Shown in pieces: positions 59,001 through 64,000 of a stretch of DNA of 64,000 nucleotides. Both the position numbers and the translations under genes were made by a program. This stretch comes from Mangifera indica (taxonomy: Eukaryota; Streptophyta; Magnoliopsida; Sapindales; Anacardiaceae): assembly GCF_011075055.1 (NCBI RefSeq), contig NC_058153.1:9424001-9488000 (forward strand), read 5' to 3'. The notes beneath the pieces were generated by a model. It saw only the letters and a list, made by a program, of their open reading frames with translations, did no database searches and was not told the origin of the DNA. Every line of letters starts with the position of its first letter. Positions within the stretch are counted from its first letter, which is position 1.

Positions 59001-59649
59001 GCTTTTTTTAGCTTTTATTTACTTTGTCAACTATCTAAACCGGACACATGATAGCATCTTATTGGAAGTAAGATGATATCTAAACCTCATTCTTTTCTTT
59101 ATTCTCTCTAATCTATTATTAGTATGATAACGAATTTGAAGTAGAAAGCTACTGGCATCTTTTGGTAAGATTGATTATTAATTAATCCTAAACTTTATGT
59201 TGAAGTTTTGGATCATATTCTACTTTTTGGTCCATTAAAATCTAAAAGTATCACTTAAATTCTTATCACTTCTAATTTTTTATTTTTGTATTAGATATCT
59301 AAAATACATGTAATTTGTTTTATGCAAATGACGTTAAAAATTAACATAACTATTTAACAAAAAAAAACTATTAACGGAAAATTTTGTTAAAAAATAGAAC
59401 AATTCCAGTACCGATAAGAAAATTAGGTTTAATAGATTAGTGATATTATAAACTTTTTCAAAATTCTCTAAATAATTGTTCGCTTAAACTATAAGCGCAC
59501 ACATAAGGGCCCAAATGTTAACTTTCACATTTTACTAGACCTTAAGTTTCTTTGGCCAAATTTCAGTGACCGAAAAATCCCGAGAGGAAAGATCCATGCA
59601 CTTTCATGGATGATATTTGACTTCCCATTTTCTTTTAAGATGTAGAATG
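59001..59649. other. intergenic DNA, no gene
   Basis: No coding pattern; lies just beyond the region shared with the XTH gene 1 promoter. Confidence 0.45.
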
Positions 59650-60819
59650 CTGATGATGACGAGTTCGGTCACCAGTAAGCCGTGAACAATCTGTATAGAG
59701 AGTTAAAATTCTATTACTGTTAGCGAAAACGAAACAATTTTCTCAATTTCTTCTCTCTTATTCTCAAGTTTTGTAATTCGTTTGGTGAATGTGACCTGAC
59801 AATGAGACGTCTGCTCCTACTTTCATCTAAATTGGTTAATATATTTGTTGACGATAGAGAAAGTTCTCTACCCTTATAGTGGCTCCTAGAAAAACATTAA
59901 TCGATAGATGCCACAATCCATGTTTTGACTAGCGAGTGAACATGTCCTGTCAATTGATATTTAGTTCGAGCAATATTATATGTACATACTTTTAAGTATA
60001 TAAATGAAACGTTATCATATGATTAGTTGTTATTTTATACTTAATTCAAAATCACTCATTTATATTATAATACATTATCATGTACTAAATTATATATCTA
60101 AAAATATATATACATAATTTTATTAATAAACTTCATATCATCTCACACAATAAAAAGCAATAATTTACTATCTTAGTGGTTTAGATTGTGATTTTATCTT
60201 CAATGTAAATGTAAATATGAAAAATTACGATAAGGAAAAGAAACACAGAAATACACATATGGATATCATATATATTTTTTACACTTAGGAGCTGTCCCAT
60301 TCGATCCATCCTAAGTTAGGAGACAAAGACCCTTAGACCCAATAATCTCTTCGGAGGTATCTTTCCGCTTTTGAGTCCTATTTTTTAAGTATTCTTTTGT
60401 AATATTTATATGGACACCTAGAATTTTGAGTAATGAGTTGAATTTTATTAAAAAACCAATTTGTGTTCAATTCTCTCTCAACACTCAATTTGTGTCATTG
60501 CAATAGATATAAAGACCTATTATTAGATACTCAACTCTGCTAAGACTATGAATTATATACATGAGGTGGTAAGGAGAAATCTCATCATGAATATTTACTC
60601 GTTCGGTGAACTAAGACAATCATTAAAAGGTTCCTTTAATATATTCCTAATCAATTAATTTTTGTAGTTTATAATGATCTCATCTCATAGCGAGAGCCAG
60701 CTATTCACAGCTCATAATTTCCTCTCCATCAACTTTAACATCCACCGGGATCCTTCAATACACGCACTTTCCCTTCTTTTGCCAATTGTTTGATTGATTT
60801 GATTTGCCACTTTTCCTGC
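59650..60819 (+). promoter_or_regulatory. XTH gene 4 upstream region with insertion
   Basis: 59650-59847 and 60600-60819 match the inverted promoter of XTH gene 1. About 750 bp at 59848-60599 have no counterpart there and include a palindromic MITE copy. Confidence 0.75.
59985..60125. mobile_element. palindromic MITE copy 5
   Basis: The left arm AAGTATATAAATGAAACGTTATCATATGATTAG... pairs with the right arm ...CTCATTTATATTATAATACATTATCATGTACT...TACATAATTTTATTAA around GTTATTTTATACTTAATTC. Confidence 0.55.
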
Positions 60820-60827
60820 TATATAAA
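60820..60827 (+). promoter_or_regulatory. TATA box of XTH gene 4
   Basis: TATATAAA, 61 bases upstream of the ATG, in a CTGCTATATAAAC context identical to gene 1. Confidence 0.75.
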
Positions 60828-60880
60828 CTCTTTGCATTTGTTCATCACTTCCAACAAAATACAAAGCTTCAGTTCAATCA

Positions 60881-61936
60881 ATGGCTTCTTCTTCTTGCAA
60901 AATGCTAGTGATATTTATGGTTATTCTTACCTCTTTCTTCATACTTGCTTCTGCTAATTTCTATCAGAATTTTGATATAACTTGGGGAGACGGCCGCGCA
61001 CAAATTCTCAACAACGGTGAACTTCTCACTCTCTCCCTGGACAAAGCCTCTGGCTCAGGCTTTCAGTCCAAGAGTGAATATCTATTCGGAAAAATTGATA
61101 TGCAACTCAAGCTCGTACCTGGAAACTCTGCGGGCACTGTTACTGCCTACTACGTAAGTTGCTTTTGTTAAAACTATAGTGATTCTTTCAGTTTATTAAA
61201 GTGTTATTGTAATCAAATCCTGACGCCTAGAAATTTGTTTGATGCAGTTAAAATCACCAGGCTCAGCTTGGGATGAAATAGACTTTGAATTCCTTGGAAA
61301 TTTAAGCGGTGATCCTTATACTCTTCACACTAATGTATTTAGCCAAGGCAAAGGTGACAGAGAGCAACAGTTCCATCTCTGGTTTGATCCGACAGCTGAT
61401 TTTCACACCTATTCAATTCTCTGGAATCCTCAACGTATCATGCAAGTTTCCACCAATTCAAAATTTACCACGCTTCTTCTTTGACCAGGAACTTGTTCAT
61501 TCTTAACTCGTTCATGTTCTTTTTCAGCTTCTATGTCGATGGCACGCCCGTTAGAGAGTTCAAAAACGCTGAGTCCCTTGGTGTTCCCTATCTCAAGAGC
61601 CAGCCGATGAGGATCTACTCAAGTCTCTGGAACGCCGATAACTGGGCGACGAGAGGCGGGCTCATCAAAACCGACTGGTCACAGGCTCCTTTCACAGCTT
61701 CTTACAGAAAGTACAACGCCATTAATGCTTGCGTCTGGTCTTCAAGTTCAGGTTCTTCTTCCTGCAACTCGAATTCAGATAATAGCAACTCTTGGTTGTC
61801 GGAGGAACTGGATAACACAAGCCAACAGAGACTAAACTGGGTGCAGAAGAATTACATGATTTATGATTATTGCAAGGACTCAAAACGATTCCCCCAGGGC
61901 CCTCCTGCGGAATGTGCAATCAATAGCTCATCCTAA
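60881..61936 (+). CDS. xyloglucan endotransglucosylase/hydrolase, gene 4
   Basis: GH16 cell-wall enzyme acting on xyloglucan. Plus-strand exons 60881-61153, 61248-61441 and 61528-61936 give 291 residues. Signal peptide about 25 residues ([20 protein letters not shown] then ILASA). The active site [11 protein letters not shown] spans residues 99-109 (Glu101 and Glu105), with NLS glycosylation at 109. The second intron (86 bp) begins GC: CGTATCAT|GCAAGT...TTTTTCAG|CTTCTATG. No in-frame GT alternative keeps the conserved RI-I-FYVDGTP junction, so this is a GC-AG intron, whereas gene 1 has [17 protein letters not shown] replaces [11 protein letters not shown] of the other three genes. The C-terminal domain is complete ([11 protein letters not shown]). 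It appears functional and is a near-copy of gene 1 in opposite orientation. Confidence 0.95.
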
Positions 61937-62053
61937 AAGCTTAGCTCGTCGTTAATTGTTTATATCTTTTTAATTCAGGGTTTTTGAGGTTGCAGTTCTC
62001 TCGTTCCATGTAATTTTGGTATAAGGAAACTCTTGTGAAATATTTTTTTATGT

Positions 62054-62059
62054 AATAAA
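62054..62059 (+). terminator. AATAAA poly(A) signal of XTH gene 4
   Basis: AATAAA about 118 bases after the stop codon, followed by AAATAAAATGC. Confidence 0.6.
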
Positions 62060-62079
62060 TATAAAATAAAATGCATGCC

Positions 62080-62436
62080 ATATATTTGTAGCTCATAATT
62101 ATAAAAGGTTACTTGGTGTTATAATATTAATTTGGTGCTCCCTGCATCTTATTCTAAACATGGAGAATCCTTGTACAAATAATCCTTTTGCCAGATTCCT
62201 TGTTCCCATAAATATTAATTAAATCTATATAAATAATAAAATTGAAATATTATACCTAGTATTGCGTTGAACATCAAAACTAACAACTTTGAATACAAAA
62301 AATTGCAGCTAAAGTAAAAAATATCACAAAATTATAATCATTTATTTAATTAAGCTCTTATCTTCGTACAAAAATGATAATATTATAAAATATAGGTTAT
62401 TTATATATGTACACAAATTATTATTATTATTATTAT
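62080..62436. other. intergenic DNA, no gene
   Basis: AT-rich, ending in an ATT trinucleotide run at about 62418-62436. Confidence 0.5.
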
Positions 62437-63076
62437 CAATGTTTTTAAAACTAAACCGGTGATCAAATCGATTGTTTCATTATTTCATAGTTTGACTAAT
62501 TTGATTGAAAATTGATCATTTAACTTATTTTCAAATCATAATAAATTTGTTTCAATGATATCAGATTAATCAACATATTTTGCTTAAAAATTTGCAAAAA
62601 AGAAATCAATCAAGATACTCAGACCTATGGTGATTAGAACAGATATTTTCTAAGGAGTGACAATTATTCAATTGATTTTAATGAAACAATTAGATGAAAA
62701 AAAAGTATTCATCTCATGATAAAAATAATAATTCTACAAGTCATTACTCATAGAAGACACTTCAATGGATATAAGATACTTTTTTTTCTTTTTCATTTTA
62801 TTTTTATTTTTATATTTATATTTTCCCTACAAACTTTTAGAAATTCATCCAGTCTAATCTAAAATAATAAAATTACTTAAAAATAATTAAATTTTATAAA
62901 AATACCCTAAATTTTAGTTAAATCCGGTTCTGTCAGTTTTGATCGGTTCATTTGATTCACGATTTTGACGGAGTCAACAATTAAATCACTTTTTAATATT
63001 AACTGAACTGGACTTAAAGTTGGCTCCTGATTCAACCAATTGAATCGACTGGTCCGGTCTGACTTTCAAAACAGTG
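62437..63076. mobile_element. MITE-like element, about 640 bp
   Basis: Left end CAATGTTTTTAAAACTAAAC (then CGGTGATCAAATCGAT); right end reverse complemented CACTGTTTTGAAAGTCAGAC (then CGGACCAGTCGATTCAATTGG). Both flanks are ATT repeats, so a duplication exists but its length is ambiguous. No coding sequence. Confidence 0.65.
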
Positions 63077-63120
63077 ATTATTATTGTGAGAAGATTGGGG
63101 GTAATAAGTTCATTGAGTAG

Positions 63121-63262
63121 TACTATATATATAATTTTTGTGTACAAACAATAATATGTCATTATATAATTAGATAATTTTATATTAAAGATCAAATAAT
63201 ACTCAATCACATGGTGACATATTGTTATTCGTGCACACAAATTGTATACATAATTTTATTGT
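63121..63262. mobile_element. palindromic MITE copy 6
   Basis: The left arm ATAATTTTTGTGTACAAACAATAATATGTCATTATATAATTAG pairs with the right arm ACTCAATCACATGGTGACATATTGTTATTCGTGCACACAAATTGTAT... The clearest copy of the family. Confidence 0.7.
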
Positions 63263-63398
63263 AAATTCATTTTGGTTAAAGTGATACTATGTGTGTTTAT
63301 GTTGGATTCCAATTTAAGTACAATAATTTGTGTAATTGGTATAAGGGGTTATAGGATCATTTTCATTGGATCTGTTAAAAAAATATTTTAGATAGAGG

Positions 63399-63402
<4 letters not shown>

Positions 63403-63467
<65 letters not shown>
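63403..63467. repeat. compound (TA)n(GA)n microsatellite
   Basis: About 15 TA units directly followed by about 17 GA units. Confidence 0.95.
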
Positions 63468-63469
<2 letters not shown>

Positions 63470-64000
63470 AGAAAAATATTGAAAAGGTTTTTAGTTTGAA
63501 GTACAAAAAAAATTTAACATAAAAACGGATCAAGTCAAGTATCAAAAATTACCAAGGCATGAGATAATTTGATGTTAGAAAACTTACAATAAGTTGCTGA
63601 AAGAGGCTTCAATTTTGGGTGTCTCTAATATTATGTAAACAACTTTTTCAACATCATCCGTATGTTTTTCTGCAATAAACTAAACAATAAAAGATCAAAA
63701 GGGCGTTTAAATTAAATGCAGCATAATTGGGATTGTGATATTGTTCACAATAATAATTAATGATTGACATCATTCAACCAATGGAAAAATAAACAAGAAC
63801 AATACTTAAAAGTAAACAATCTCTTTAGAGAATAAACTATATTTTATTTATAAATCCATCGATTATTATTTGAATTACAACAACTCACGTCATTGTATTA
63901 ATTAGAATTAAAAACTTATTAAACTAAAATAATAATTTAATTACATTTAAAAAAATTAATTAATTTCAACATATAGAAACTTGGACTTTAGCTGGATAAC
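63468..64000. other. intergenic DNA, no gene
   Basis: AT-rich sequence without a coding pattern. Confidence 0.5.

Noticed and set aside
1..64000. tRNA, rRNA or snoRNA genes
   Set aside because: No B-box-like GGTTCGAATCC in a cloverleaf context and no rRNA-like conserved blocks were seen by eye; a covariance-model scan would decide.

Overview
This is a 64 kb stretch of an AT-rich plant nuclear genome, almost certainly a eudicot. The evidence is intron-containing genes for xyloglucan endotransglucosylase/hydrolase (XTH) and a NAC transcription factor, plant-type Ty1/copia and Ty3/gypsy retroelements with initiator-Met-type primer sites, many MITEs, and long TA/GA microsatellites. I see no prokaryotic, organellar, rRNA or tRNA signal. 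The species cannot be named from the sequence.

Host genes. There are four apparently intact three-exon XTH genes: minus strand at 24218-25266, 41576-42618 and 46867-47956, plus strand at 60881-61936. A short XTH exon-3 relic lies at about 11914-12018. All four genes have a 194 bp second exon carrying the catalytic DEIDFE motif. The first and fourth are inverted near-duplicates that share promoter as well as coding sequence. One NAC gene (48925-50405, minus, three exons) follows the third XTH gene. The XTH products would be secreted to the cell wall to cut and rejoin xyloglucan; the NAC product would act in the nucleus. Nothing in the sequence shows that the NAC protein regulates the XTH genes.

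Mobile DNA fills most of the rest. 1742-2490 is a Ty3/gypsy relic. 2534-10118 is an old complete-length copia element inserted in the loop of a palindromic MITE. 12976-17585 is a minus-strand copia element with a truncated gag. 18283-22710 holds four consecutive foldback elements with 8-9 of 9 bp matching target duplications. 27992-39491 is a nest: an old copia element whose 5' LTR was split by a younger member of the same family (28179-36532), which itself carries a 2.27 kb LTR-like insertion (29363-31629). 52100-56260 is another nest, a deleted copia element (52655-56087) inside an older copia relic. A hAT-type MITE is at 58732-58992.

Two element families stand out. One is a foldback family, about 0.75-1.2 kb in its bounded copies, with conserved arms (GGCCAAA-GACTATTTCCCACCCA type ends) and a core that differs from copy to copy; one copy starts 84 bp upstream of an XTH start codon. 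The other is a palindromic MITE of about 140 bp with at least six copies. The exon boundaries, LTR ends and target duplications were read by eye from the sequence; family names rest on motif recognition, without a database search.
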